Assembly: GCA_947460445.1 (NCBI GenBank)
Contig: CANHHS010000020.1
Coordinates: 1-17,010, forward strand
DNA length: 17,010 bases
Source of the DNA: Opitutia bacterium
GTDB lineage: Bacteria; Verrucomicrobiota; Verrucomicrobiia; Opitutales; UBA953
Direction: 5' to 3'
The position numbers and the translations under genes are program-made. Within the stretch, counting starts at the first letter, position 1, and each line of letters begins with the position of its first letter. A model generated the notes under the pieces. The model saw nothing but the letters and a program-made list of their open reading frames with translations. It searched no databases and had not been told where the DNA came from. Below, in pieces: positions 7,670-15,307 of the stretch.

Positions 7670-7691
7670 ACACGCTGGAACTTTAGCGTGT
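7670..7691 (-). terminator. Possible weak terminator between aroE and pilD
   Basis: ACACGCT (7670-7676) and AGCGTGT (7685-7691) form a 7-bp perfect inverted repeat with an 8-nt loop, starting right after the aroE stop. On the minus strand the stem is followed by TTAGTCTTTAGG, which is only moderately T-rich. It may attenuate transcription rather than stop it, and pilD could still be partly co-transcribed with aroE. Confidence 0.4.
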
Positions 7692-7692
7692 A

Positions 7693-8574
7693 TTAAATCT
7701 CACCCAACGCATGGGCCATGATTTGAATCGGGGGAAGAATGCCTGTCCAGGCTTTGAATGCGAGTGCGCCTTGCCAACGCAGCATGGGTCGTCCGTCGCA
7801 AGCAACTATTCCGCGAATACGCGCTGCTTGAACGAGTGCCGATGCTTGTGCGCTATACGTTGCATCAAAAACAAACATGCCTACGTGCAGGTGGGCTGGG
7901 TTAATGGGCGAGGGGTCATCGGCCTTAAGCCCGAGTGGAGTGCAGTTGACGATGACAGCGTTCGGGGGAAGATTTTCCTCTGCCAAAGGACCATGCTTAA
8001 CTTTTGGACTCTTTAGCGCCTCTGTGAGTGCGATGCGGCGTGGCTCTCCGCGATTAAGAATGAAAATCGAAGCACAGCCTAAGCGGAGACAAGCGAAGGC
8101 CACTGCACGGGCGGCTCCACCTGCGCCAAGAATGACAAAGGGGCGATCTTCAGGCCCTGCACCGGATTTTTCTGCGAGTGCTTCAGCAAACCCGGCACCA
8201 TCTGTATTCATTCCGCGCCAACCACGTGGCGTGGGTACAAGGGTATTGGTTGCGCCACAATCTGCAGCGGTGATGTCAATCTCTTGAACGAGTGACATCG
8301 CGGAAACTTTGTGCGGCACGGTGAGATTAACTCCTGAGCAGCCCATTAAACGTAAGTGCTCGAGTGCTTTAGGGAGCTCTTCGGGTTGAACCAAGATGCG
8401 ATGGTAACGCCTTCCACGCAGATTCGGGTGCATGGGTGCCAGCGCCGCTAAAGACGCCTGGTGCATCACGGGACTCAGCGAATGCGCAATGGGGCTTCCA
8501 AGTACGGCAAAGTCGCCAGCTTGAAATTTACCTGCAGCGAGATCGGAAGCGGTTAAGATTTCAGCGGCGGCCAT
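7693..8574 (-). CDS. aroE: Shikimate dehydrogenase
   Basis: NADPH-dependent reduction of 3-dehydroshikimate to shikimate in aromatic amino acid synthesis; cytoplasmic. The 293 residues from ATG 8574 fit the family. Shikimate-binding residues: Ser32 and Ser34 in SPIAHSLSP, catalytic Lys89 in NLTVPHK, Asn110 in GATNTL, Asp125 in GMNTDGAGF. The nucleotide site is ILGAGGAARA (148-157), followed by NRGEPRR (174-180), where the NADP-type NRTxxR appears as NRGxxR. NCTPLG (210-215) and the C-terminal GRPMLRWQGALAFKAWTG (261-278) are intact. The frame is open 103 codons further upstream, but that lies inside the preceding gene and shows no AroE similarity. The chosen start overlaps the upstream stop by 14 nt, suggesting translational coupling. 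Confidence 0.95.
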   Translation of the reverse strand: MAAAEILTASDLAAGKFQAGDFAVLGSPIAHSLSPVMHQASLAALAPMHPNLRGRRYHRILVQPEELPKALEHLRLMGCSGVNLTVPHKVSAMSLVQEIDITAADCGATNTLVPTPRGWRGMNTDGAGFAEALAEKSGAGPEDRPFVILGAGGAARAVAFACLRLGCASIFILNRGEPRRIALTEALKSPKVKHGPLAEENLPPNAVIVNCTPLGLKADDPSPINPAHLHVGMFVFDATYSAQASALVQAARIRGIVACDGRPMLRWQGALAFKAWTGILPPIQIMAHALGEI

Positions 8575-9415
8575 GGCGTGATTTTCCGACAAGAGCGGCC
8601 GCAAGGTCGAGAAAAGTCTGCGTACGCACGGCATCACCTTTTTCTGCGTATTGCGTGCCCAGGATGCGGCAAGCCCGAGCGAGCGTTGTGCGCGTGTCTG
8701 CTGGGCCAAGCAGTTCATTGTCGTCGGGTAAGTCGTTCTCGCGCAAAGCGAGTCGCAATTCGTCAGGCGTCCTGAAAGATCCCCCAGCGAAGCAGTCGAC
8801 ATAGATAGGGTCTTCTTTCTCGTTGAAGTAACCGACCATAAATCGTCCAGGTAGGTCGATGGGAGAGAGCTCCAAGCCTGCACGCCGAGCGACGAGTAGG
8901 TAGAGTAAACTTAGGGCAAATGGATTGCCGCGTTTGGTTTTCAAAGCGTGGGATAGCAACGTGTTTTCGGGATCGCCGACGCCTTCTTCGGCACCGCGGT
9001 AGCCTTTTTCGCCAAAAATAACGCGACTGAGTGTGCGCAATCGCGACCGGATGTCGGAAGGGGAGACAAGAAGTCCGCGGGCACGTTCACCGAGTTTATC
9101 TAAATCATCGCGGAGGGCATTATCTGGGAGTGAAGGATCGATAATGCGCTCCAAGGACAGTAAGCCGTCTTCAATATCGGCATCGCGATCGCGAGCAATG
9201 GCTAGAAAGGCGAGGCTAGCGGCCTCTGGGGTGCGAAGTCGGCGAAGAAGGTCGCGTGCTGGGCCGCTTAAATCTGATTCGCTGGCTAACTTCTCGAGCC
9301 AGCGCATGCCTTCGTCCCCAGCTTGGCGAACACGATCGAGTACTGCATTCTGCACCACGGGAGAGGGGTCATCAAGAAGCCGACTGAGTACCGATAGCTC
9401 GCGGGGGACGCCCAT
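8561..9415 (-). CDS. SirB1-like transglutaminase-fold protein with N-terminal HEAT-like region
   Basis: A 284-residue cytoplasmic protein with the SirB1 (UPF0162, Transglut_core2) pattern: LLSLERIIDPSL (85-96), GDPENTLLSHALKTKRGNPF (147-166), LYLLVARRAGLELSPIDLPG (171-190) and IYVDCFAGGSF (204-214). The first 60 or so residues (for example LLDDPSPVVQNAVLDRVRQ at 13-31) look like a HEAT-type helical repeat, and the C-terminal 55 look TPR-like (LGTQYAEKGDAVRTQTFLDL). The biochemical role of this family is not established to my knowledge. It overlaps aroE by 14 nt and is the first gene of the minus-strand unit, divergent from clpB. The ATG at 9415 has no Shine-Dalgarno, and its TCACGCCATGG context is identical to that of aroE. 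Confidence 0.82.
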   Translation of the reverse strand: MGVPRELSVLSRLLDDPSPVVQNAVLDRVRQAGDEGMRWLEKLASESDLSGPARDLLRRLRTPEAASLAFLAIARDRDADIEDGLLSLERIIDPSLPDNALRDDLDKLGERARGLLVSPSDIRSRLRTLSRVIFGEKGYRGAEEGVGDPENTLLSHALKTKRGNPFALSLLYLLVARRAGLELSPIDLPGRFMVGYFNEKEDPIYVDCFAGGSFRTPDELRLALRENDLPDDNELLGPADTRTTLARACRILGTQYAEKGDAVRTQTFLDLAAALVGKSRHGRR

Positions 9416-9463
9416 GGCGTGAATGTGGTCAAGCCAGAGCCAATCGGCAACACTTCACGCTTG

Positions 9464-9480
9464 CGCGACAGGTCGTCGCG
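9464..9480. repeat. Inverted repeat CGCGAC-N5-GTCGCG between the SirB1-like gene and clpB
   Basis: CGCGAC (9464-9469) is perfectly mirrored by GTCGCG (9475-9480) around AGGTC. It sits just upstream of the clpB promoter. In addition TTGCGCGAC (9461-9469) recurs as TTGCGTGAC (9481-9489), 8 of 9 bases, with starts exactly 20 nt apart, i.e. about two helical turns. The second copy overlaps the proposed -35. This could be an operator, but no known heat-shock site (CIRCE, CtsR) matches. Confidence 0.4.
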
Positions 9481-9484
9481 TTGC

Positions 9485-9513
9485 GTGACGCTTTGGCGCT
9501 TACTAACTATAAT
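9485..9513 (+). promoter_or_regulatory. Candidate sigma70-type promoter for clpB
   Basis: A perfect -10 hexamer TATAAT (9508-9513) lies 17 nt downstream of GTGACG (9485-9490), which matches 4 of 6 bases of the -35 consensus TTGACA. Transcription would begin near 9520 and give a leader of about 78 nt before the clpB ATG. There is no sigma32-like CTTGAA/CCCCAT pair and no CIRCE element. Confidence 0.6.
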
Positions 9514-9564
9514 AGATGGAAATCGACCCTGTTTTAAGGGGTTTAGCAGGCTTTAGATGTTGAA

Positions 9565-9605
9565 TGACTTTGGCTCAGTCAATGCACCCATGTATGCATG
9601 AGTCA
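9565..9605 (+). promoter_or_regulatory. Nested short inverted repeats around the clpB start codon
   Basis: TGACT (9565-9569) can pair with AGTCA at 9577-9581 or with AGTCA at 9601-9605, the codons just after the start; the latter extends to ATGACT/AGTCAT. Also ATGCA (9582-9586) pairs with TGCAT (9595-9599), which contains the first bases of the ATG. These weak alternative hairpins could control access to the start site. The stems are only 5-6 bp, so chance is possible. Confidence 0.3.
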
Positions 9606-12180
9606 TCCATTCGGAAACCTAACAGACAAGAGTGCTGAAGCCATTGTCGCTGCACAGGCCGAAGCCACTCGCCGAGGGCACCCTTCGGTAGAGCCTGCGC
9701 ACGTTGCCCTCGCCTTGCTTAACCAAGATGGAGGAGTTGTTCCCGCATTGTTGCGCCGCACCAGCAAGAGTGCCGACGCTTTCCGATCTGCTTTAGAGAA
9801 ACAACTTTCACGACTGCCACGTGCGACAGGCGGGAATGCAGCCAATTTTTCAAACGAAGCTCAGCAAGCATTGCTAAAGGGGAAAACCGAAGCGGAAACG
9901 ATGAAAGACGATTATGTTTCAGCTGAGCACATCTTACTTGGTCTGGCGGAAGCGCCTTCTTTGCGGCCGGCTTTTTCTGCAATCACATTGGAGCGCGACA
10001 CAATTCTAGAAGCACTTGTTGGCTTACGAGGATCTCAACGCGTCACCAGCGCAACACCTGAGGCTTCTTATGAAGCACTGGCCAAGTACGGTGTCGACCT
10101 GACGGCGCGGGCACGTGCCGGGAAAGTCGACCCCGTTATTGGTCGTGATGAAGAGATACGTCGCGTCATTCGCATTCTCTCTCGTCGTACAAAAAATAAC
10201 CCAGTATTGATTGGTGAACCTGGGGTGGGGAAGACGGCCGTGGTTGAGGGACTGGCTCAACGTATTGTCCGTGGTGACGTGCCCGAAGGTATTCGCGACA
10301 AGGTTATTTGGTCGCTAGACTTAGGTGCTCTTTTGGCGGGCTCTAAATATCGCGGGGAATTTGAAGAACGTCTCAAGGCTGTTCTGAATGAAGTGCAGAC
10401 AGCCGAAGGTCGCGTGCTGCTCTTTATTGACGAATTACATACGCTTGTCGGTGCAGGTCGCACCGATGGTGCTATGGACGCGAGTAATCTCTTAAAGCCT
10501 ATGTTGGCGCGAGGGGAGTTGCATTGTATCGGCGCTACCACGCTTGATGAATATCGTCTTCATATTGAAAAAGATGCTGCCCTTGAACGTCGCTTCCAGC
10601 AGGTCTTAGTTGAACCACCCAGCGTCCCTGATACCGTTTCAATCCTTCGTGGCCTTCGTGAGCGCTTTGAGCTTCACCATGGCGTACGCATTCAAGACGC
10701 TGCGCTCGTCGAAGCGGCTACACTCTCCGATCGCTATATCACTAGTCGATTCTTACCCGATAAAGCTATCGACTTGGTGGATGAAGCGTGTGCGCAGATT
10801 CGCACAGAAATTGACAGCGTTCCGGCCGAGCTGGACGCAGTTAATCGTCGAGTGCTTCAACTTGAAATTGAAGAGGCTGCACTCAAAACTGAAAAAGACG
10901 CAGCTTCCGTTGATCGTTTGAATCGCCTGCGCAAAGAGTTAGCGGATTCTCGAGAAGCTCAGAAATCCCTTCGGGCAAGGTGGGATGCGGACAAGGGTGC
11001 GGTTACCGCTGTGCGTGCTGCTCGAGGTAAGCTTGATGCTGCTCGCCAGGATTTATCCAAAGCTGAGCGCGGTTACGATCTCGAGCTCATGGCTAAGCTT
11101 AAGCACGGCACCATTCCTCAACTCGAAACTGATTTAGCCGCTTTAGAAAAAGTGGCAGGTGCGGCGGGTGGATTATTTAGGGAATCGGTAGGTCCAGATG
11201 ATATTGCCGAAGTTGTTTCACGGTGGACGGGCGTTCCTGTTTCTAAACTCTTAGAGAGTGAGCGCCACAAGTTGCTCGGTCTTGAAGACGCTTTGCGGAC
11301 ACAAGTCGTCGGCCAGGAAGAAGCTGTGCGCGTCGTATCCGAAGCCGTGCAGCGCGCACGTGCGGGTGTACAAGATCCGCGCCGGCCAGCGGGTTCCTTC
11401 CTTTTCCTTGGGCCAACGGGTGTGGGCAAGACAGAGTTAGCCAAAGCACTCGCACGGCAGCTTTTTGACGACGAATCTGCGCTTATCCGTATCGATATGT
11501 CTGAGTATATGGAGAAACACGCAGTCTCGCGATTGATTGGTGCGCCTCCGGGTTATGTTGGGCACGAGGACGGCGGTCAGCTCACCGAAGCACTCCGTCG
11601 CAAGCCCTACGCCGTCGTATTGCTCGACGAAGTTGAAAAAGCGCACCCCGATGTATTTAACACGCTCTTGCAAGTGCTGGATGATGGACGGCTAACGGAC
11701 TCTCAGGGCCGCACGGTTGATTGTCGCAATGCGGTCTTCATCTTAACGTCTAACTTAGGTGGACGATTGCTGGCAGAACATGCCGTCGATGGAATCACTG
11801 AATCTATCCGGGAGTCAGTCTTGGTCGAAGTGCGTGCAGCTTTCCGTCCTGAGTTCTTAAATCGTCTCGATGAGATCGTCATGTTCTGTCCACTCGGTGA
11901 AGCCGAGGTGGCTTCGATCGCTAAGCTTCTACTCTCCAGTCTCAATCGACGCCTTGAAGGTCGCCGAATTCGCATTGATATAGATGACAAGGCTCTCAGT
12001 TGGATTGCCGATAAAGGCTTTGACCCTGTTTACGGTGCACGTCCTTTGCGTCGCACTTTGCAACGTGAAGTCGAGACGCCGCTTGCCCGGATGATTTTAG
12101 CAGGCGAAGTTCCTGATGGCTCCGTGGTGAAAGTCTCTAAAAAGGGTGATAAATTAAGCCTTCTAGCGACTCCCATCTAA
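9598..12180 (+). CDS. clpB: ATP-dependent disaggregase ClpB (Hsp104 family)
   Basis: Hexameric AAA+ chaperone that extracts polypeptides from aggregates together with DnaK; 860 residues, the usual full length. Order: Clp N-domain (about 1-145); NBD1 with Walker A GEPGVGKT (206-213), pore loop KYRGEFE (250-256) and Walker B LLFIDE (274-279); the coiled-coil M-domain (about 400-525) that distinguishes ClpB from ClpA/ClpC; NBD2 with Walker A GPTGVGKT (605-612), pore loop GYVGHE (652-657), Walker B VVLLDE (673-678) and sensor-2 GARPLRR (813-819). All catalytic motifs are intact. It lacks the ClpP-docking loop typical of ClpA, as expected. It is preceded by a sigma70-like promoter. No terminator is visible in the 47 nt before the next gene, so read-through into the lpxB trio is plausible. 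Confidence 0.98.
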   Translation: MSHPFGNLTDKSAEAIVAAQAEATRRGHPSVEPAHVALALLNQDGGVVPALLRRTSKSADAFRSALEKQLSRLPRATGGNAANFSNEAQQALLKGKTEAETMKDDYVSAEHILLGLAEAPSLRPAFSAITLERDTILEALVGLRGSQRVTSATPEASYEALAKYGVDLTARARAGKVDPVIGRDEEIRRVIRILSRRTKNNPVLIGEPGVGKTAVVEGLAQRIVRGDVPEGIRDKVIWSLDLGALLAGSKYRGEFEERLKAVLNEVQTAEGRVLLFIDELHTLVGAGRTDGAMDASNLLKPMLARGELHCIGATTLDEYRLHIEKDAALERRFQQVLVEPPSVPDTVSILRGLRERFELHHGVRIQDAALVEAATLSDRYITSRFLPDKAIDLVDEACAQIRTEIDSVPAELDAVNRRVLQLEIEEAALKTEKDAASVDRLNRLRKELADSREAQKSLRARWDADKGAVTAVRAARGKLDAARQDLSKAERGYDLELMAKLKHGTIPQLETDLAALEKVAGAAGGLFRESVGPDDIAEVVSRWTGVPVSKLLESERHKLLGLEDALRTQVVGQEEAVRVVSEAVQRARAGVQDPRRPAGSFLFLGPTGVGKTELAKALARQLFDDESALIRIDMSEYMEKHAVSRLIGAPPGYVGHEDGGQLTEALRRKPYAVVLLDEVEKAHPDVFNTLLQVLDDGRLTDSQGRTVDCRNAVFILTSNLGGRLLAEHAVDGITESIRESVLVEVRAAFRPEFLNRLDEIVMFCPLGEAEVASIAKLLLSSLNRRLEGRRIRIDIDDKALSWIADKGFDPVYGARPLRRTLQREVETPLARMILAGEVPDGSVVKVSKKGDKLSLLATPI

Positions 12181-12227
12181 CGCTGAATCGGATTGCCGAG
12201 AGCAGGACTAAAGGGGATTCTTTCGCC

Positions 12228-13172
12228 ATGTCCCCGTCGCTCATTCGCTGCGGTGTTGTTGGTACGGGTTCGCTCGGCCAGCACCATGCGCGCATCTACG
12301 CTAGCCTGCCAGGAGTTACTTTGGCGGGTATCCTTGAAGCTAATGATGAGCGTGCGGCAGAGATTTGTGCCCGATTCAACTGCAAGCGATTCACCTCACT
12401 GGATGATTTAGCAGCAGGATGTGATGCTGTCAGTGTTGTGGTGCCGACAGACCACCATGCAACTGTTGCTGTTCCCTTGCTTGAACGCGGTGTCGACCTT
12501 CTTGTCGAAAAACCACTCTGCGCTTCGTTGGCAGAGGCCGAAAAAATCTTAGCAGCCGCAACCAAGGCAGGGCGCATCGTACAAGTTGGCCATATCGAGC
12601 ATTACAATCCTGTGATGGCGCATTTGGAAAAAGCAGTGACCGATGCACGTTACATTACGACTGAACGATTGGCACCCTTTACACCTCGTGGCACGGAAGT
12701 TGGTGTCGTTCTTGATTTAATGATACACGACATTGGTGTCGTCTTGCAGCTAGTGCGTTCGCCGGTTGAGCGCATCGACGCCGTAGGCGTTTCCGTGCTC
12801 ACGAAGACTGAAGATATTGCGAATGCTCGGCTGCAATTTGCAAATGGCTGTGTTGCCAACCTGAGTGCCAGTCGCGTCTCTTTGAAGAAGAATCGCGAGA
12901 TACGCGTCTTTCAGCCCGGCGGCTATCTCTCGATTGATTTCATGGGCCAGAAGGGGCACGTCGTGCGGGTTGATCCGAGTGCAGAAGGCGGATTTGCGAA
13001 AGATGATTTGCCGATTGAAAAAGGCGAACCCCTGGCGATTGAACTCGCTTCGTTCGTTGGCTGCGTGCGTGACCGTCGCGACCCGAAGGTTGGTGCAGCC
13101 TTGGGCCGCACAGCGCTTGAGGTTGCGATTCGAATTACAGATCAAATTCGTCCTGGTCTTACTCGGCGATGA
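12228..13172 (+). CDS. Gfo/Idh/MocA-family dehydrogenase linked to lpxB (candidate sugar-nucleotide oxidase)
   Basis: A 314-residue NAD(P)-dependent oxidoreductase. The Rossmann motif VVGTGSLGQHH is at 10-20, the family EKP motif at 94-96 (LLVEKPLCAS, catalytic Lys95), VGHIEHYNPV at 120-129, and the catalytic-type HD at 167-168 in LMIHDIGVV. Its stop overlaps the lpxB start (ATGA, 13169-13172), so the pair is probably translationally coupled. In Acidithiobacillus the Gfo/Idh/MocA enzyme GnnA oxidises the 3-OH of UDP-GlcNAc for 3-amino lipid A and its gene lies beside lpxA/lpxB. A similar role is possible here, but the partner transaminase GnnB is not in the window, so I leave the symbol blank. 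A weak AGGGG lies 11 nt before the ATG, too far for a standard site. Confidence 0.88.
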   Translation: MSPSLIRCGVVGTGSLGQHHARIYASLPGVTLAGILEANDERAAEICARFNCKRFTSLDDLAAGCDAVSVVVPTDHHATVAVPLLERGVDLLVEKPLCASLAEAEKILAAATKAGRIVQVGHIEHYNPVMAHLEKAVTDARYITTERLAPFTPRGTEVGVVLDLMIHDIGVVLQLVRSPVERIDAVGVSVLTKTEDIANARLQFANGCVANLSASRVSLKKNREIRVFQPGGYLSIDFMGQKGHVVRVDPSAEGGFAKDDLPIEKGEPLAIELASFVGCVRDRRDPKVGAALGRTALEVAIRITDQIRPGLTRR

Positions 13173-14356
13173 AAGCCTTTCCCGAGCTCCCATCGACTTT
13201 TGATCGCCCACGGGCAGGTGCGGTAGATATTCTGGTCATTGCGGGTGAGCATTCGGGCGATCAGCATGCGGCTCAGGTGATGAAAGATTTGCGTGCTAAG
13301 AACCCTTCTTTGCGAGTTGTTGCTTTAGGTGGGCCCGCCCTGCGTGAGGCGGGGGCTCAGCTTTTATTGGATATGACAGGCTTCTCGGCGGTGGGCCTTG
13401 TGGAAGTGCTCACAGCTTACCCTTTTTACCGAAAACTTTTTGCACGTATCTCGACATGGGCTGTTCAATGGAAGCCTAAAGTCGTACTCTTGGTCGACTA
13501 CCCTGGTTTTAATCTTCGGCTCGCTGACGCACTGCGTAAGGCTGGTTTATCGCGTGCCGGTGGCGGCGAAACCGTTGTCTTGCAGTATGTGAGTCCGCAA
13601 ATTTGGGCATGGAAGCCACAGCGTCGCTTTTCGATGGCGCGCTCGCTCGATTCTGTCGGTACGATTTTCCCGTTTGAGCCAGCATGTTATGCCGACACAA
13701 CTTTAGAGGCGAAGTTCGTGGGGCATCCTTTTGTGCAACCTGGGCATCAGACAGGTCTGAGTTATGATATCAACGGACCTGTTTTGTTATTACCAGGAAG
13801 TCGCCCTAAACCTGTCCGGAAAATTTTCCCGGCTTTGCTGGAGGCTTTTGCGTTACACCGGAAAATTGATCCAACCCGGCGCGCAGTGGTCTTGCATACT
13901 GGCGGCGCTGTTCATGCGGAACTCTACCGACTGTGTGCAGAGTATGGTCAACTAGCGAAAGGCGTAGATTTGCGGCCAGTGGATGAAGGCCCAATCGCTG
14001 CCTCGGCTGCATTGGTGAGTTCAGGTACGATGTCCTTAACTGTAGCCCTTGCTGGAATTCCGGGTGCGGTTGTGTATCGAGCGAATCCGCTAACGTGGGC
14101 ATGGGGTCGTCGCATGATTCGCGGGAAAGTTGAGCACCTCGGCATGGCGAATTTACTTCTACACCGAGAAGCGTGGCCGGAATACCTTCAGTCGGATTGC
14201 GAGCCAGAGGCTTTAGCCGAACGTCTAAAGGCGTGTTTGCAAGATGGCGAAATCGGGGCTTTGGCGGCTAAAGATTCAGCAGCCTTGCACGCAATTTTGT
14301 CTGCTAAGCCTGGGTCGACGCCTGTCGACTGGGTGCTCGCTCATTTAAAGCTATGA
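13169..14356 (+). CDS. lpxB: Lipid-A-disaccharide synthase
   Basis: Membrane-associated GT19 glycosyltransferase that joins UDP-2,3-diacylglucosamine and lipid X to form the lipid A disaccharide. It has 395 residues with the family motifs in order: IAGEHSGDQHAA (24-35), LVDYPGFNLRLAD (108-120), YVSPQIWAWKPQR (140-152), FVGHPF (183-188), LLPGSR (207-212) and SSGTMSLTVALAG (284-296). The last is normally SGTATLE-like; here Thr291 replaces the usual Glu. The stretch before AGEHSGD is some 20 residues, slightly long, but the ATG overlapping the previous stop is the natural start. Flanked by 4-nt overlaps on both sides, it is the middle gene of a coupled trio. Confidence 0.95.
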   Translation: MKAFPELPSTFDRPRAGAVDILVIAGEHSGDQHAAQVMKDLRAKNPSLRVVALGGPALREAGAQLLLDMTGFSAVGLVEVLTAYPFYRKLFARISTWAVQWKPKVVLLVDYPGFNLRLADALRKAGLSRAGGGETVVLQYVSPQIWAWKPQRRFSMARSLDSVGTIFPFEPACYADTTLEAKFVGHPFVQPGHQTGLSYDINGPVLLLPGSRPKPVRKIFPALLEAFALHRKIDPTRRAVVLHTGGAVHAELYRLCAEYGQLAKGVDLRPVDEGPIAASAALVSSGTMSLTVALAGIPGAVVYRANPLTWAWGRRMIRGKVEHLGMANLLLHREAWPEYLQSDCEPEALAERLKACLQDGEIGALAAKDSAALHAILSAKPGSTPVDWVLAHLKL

Positions 14357-15249
14357 GCCGACGATTGCTTGTTCTGGGTTGTGGCTATGTTGGTGCGGAG
14401 GTTTGTCGGCGGGCTCCACGCGCAGGCTGGCAGGCGCTTGGGGTGGTTCGCTCTGAATCATCTTGTGTGCGATTAAAGGCAGAAGGACTCGATGTGGTTT
14501 CGCTGGATATTTTAAAAGACGACCTTGATGTCTTAGGAAAATCTTTTGATGCGGTTGTTTACGCTTTGAGTGCGGGTGGTGGCGGAGATGACGCTTACCG
14601 TGCAGCTTATGCCGAAGGCCCTGCACGTATTGCTCGATGGGCAGAGCGCATGGGCGTAAAGACTTTGGTGTTAACCAGTTCGACGGGTGTTTACCGTCAG
14701 GACGGTGAAGTCGACGAGAGTTCGCCCGCTGGAGGTGATGGTCCGTCAGATCAGCTTGTGGCTGGCGAACAGGCGATTTTGCAAAGCACCGTTGCGCAGC
14801 GTATTGTTTTGCGTCTCGGCGGTCTCTACGGACCTGGTCGTCATTACTTGTTGGATCAATTACGTCGCGGTGAGCGCACGGTCGGCGGCCGTGTCGACCA
14901 TTGGATTAATTATTTACACCGTGATGATGCTGCGGAAGCCATTTTGGCTGCATGTGCTGGCTCGGTCCATCAGAGGATTTTTAATGTAACCGATGGACAC
15001 CCCTTAACCAAAGCGAGTTTGGCTCAATGGATTTGTAGTCGATTAGGGGGTGCCCCTGTCACCTTTGATGCGGCTGCTCCGGCCGGCCCCCGGGCTCAAA
15101 GAAGCTCACGGGTGCAACCGAATCGCCTAGTTCAGTCTACCCGTATTCGCACGGAATTAGGCTGGAAACCCCTCTATTCTGACGTTCGGGAAGGCTTAGA
15201 GCCTATGATAACTGGCCTGAGTGCGCCACCTTCCGAAGCCTCTTCTTAA
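14353..15249 (+). CDS. Atypical NAD(P)-binding SDR protein (YeeZ-like)
   Basis: A 298-residue cytoplasmic protein of the epimerase-type SDR fold. The nucleotide-binding motif LVLGCGYVGAEV is at 6-17, SSTGVY at 109-114 and LGGLYGPGR at 155-163. After SSTGVY the usual Tyr-x-x-x-Lys is missing; the aligned region reads SDQLVAGEQAIL. This places it with the atypical SDR group of YeeZ-type proteins, where catalysis is unproven. The C-terminal region (SSRVQPNRLVQSTRIRTELG then GW) is typical of that group. It starts inside the last codons of lpxB (ATGA overlap), so a role in the envelope or nucleotide-sugar metabolism is suggested by context only. No terminator is evident in the 58 nt before the porin gene. 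Confidence 0.82.
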   Translation: MSRRLLVLGCGYVGAEVCRRAPRAGWQALGVVRSESSCVRLKAEGLDVVSLDILKDDLDVLGKSFDAVVYALSAGGGGDDAYRAAYAEGPARIARWAERMGVKTLVLTSSTGVYRQDGEVDESSPAGGDGPSDQLVAGEQAILQSTVAQRIVLRLGGLYGPGRHYLLDQLRRGERTVGGRVDHWINYLHRDDAAEAILAACAGSVHQRIFNVTDGHPLTKASLAQWICSRLGGAPVTFDAAAPAGPRAQRSSRVQPNRLVQSTRIRTELGWKPLYSDVREGLEPMITGLSAPPSEASS

Positions 15250-15307
15250 CACGGCCTCCTTCAAACCGTAACAATTGACTGCGATAGTGTCAGAGCAATC
15301 TATACCC

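Noticed and set aside
8575..8883. 103-codon N-terminal extension of aroE
   Set aside because: It lies inside the SirB1-like gene in another frame; AroE similarity begins only after the ATG at 8574.
12750..13211. 153-codon minus-strand frame opposite the dehydrogenase gene
   Set aside because: Antisense to conserved Gfo/Idh/MocA sequence, with no recognisable protein.
15275..15303. TTGACT as a -35 for the porin promoter
   Set aside because: No acceptable -10 lies at 16-18 nt, and the TATACC at 15301 is 20 nt away and almost touches the start codon.
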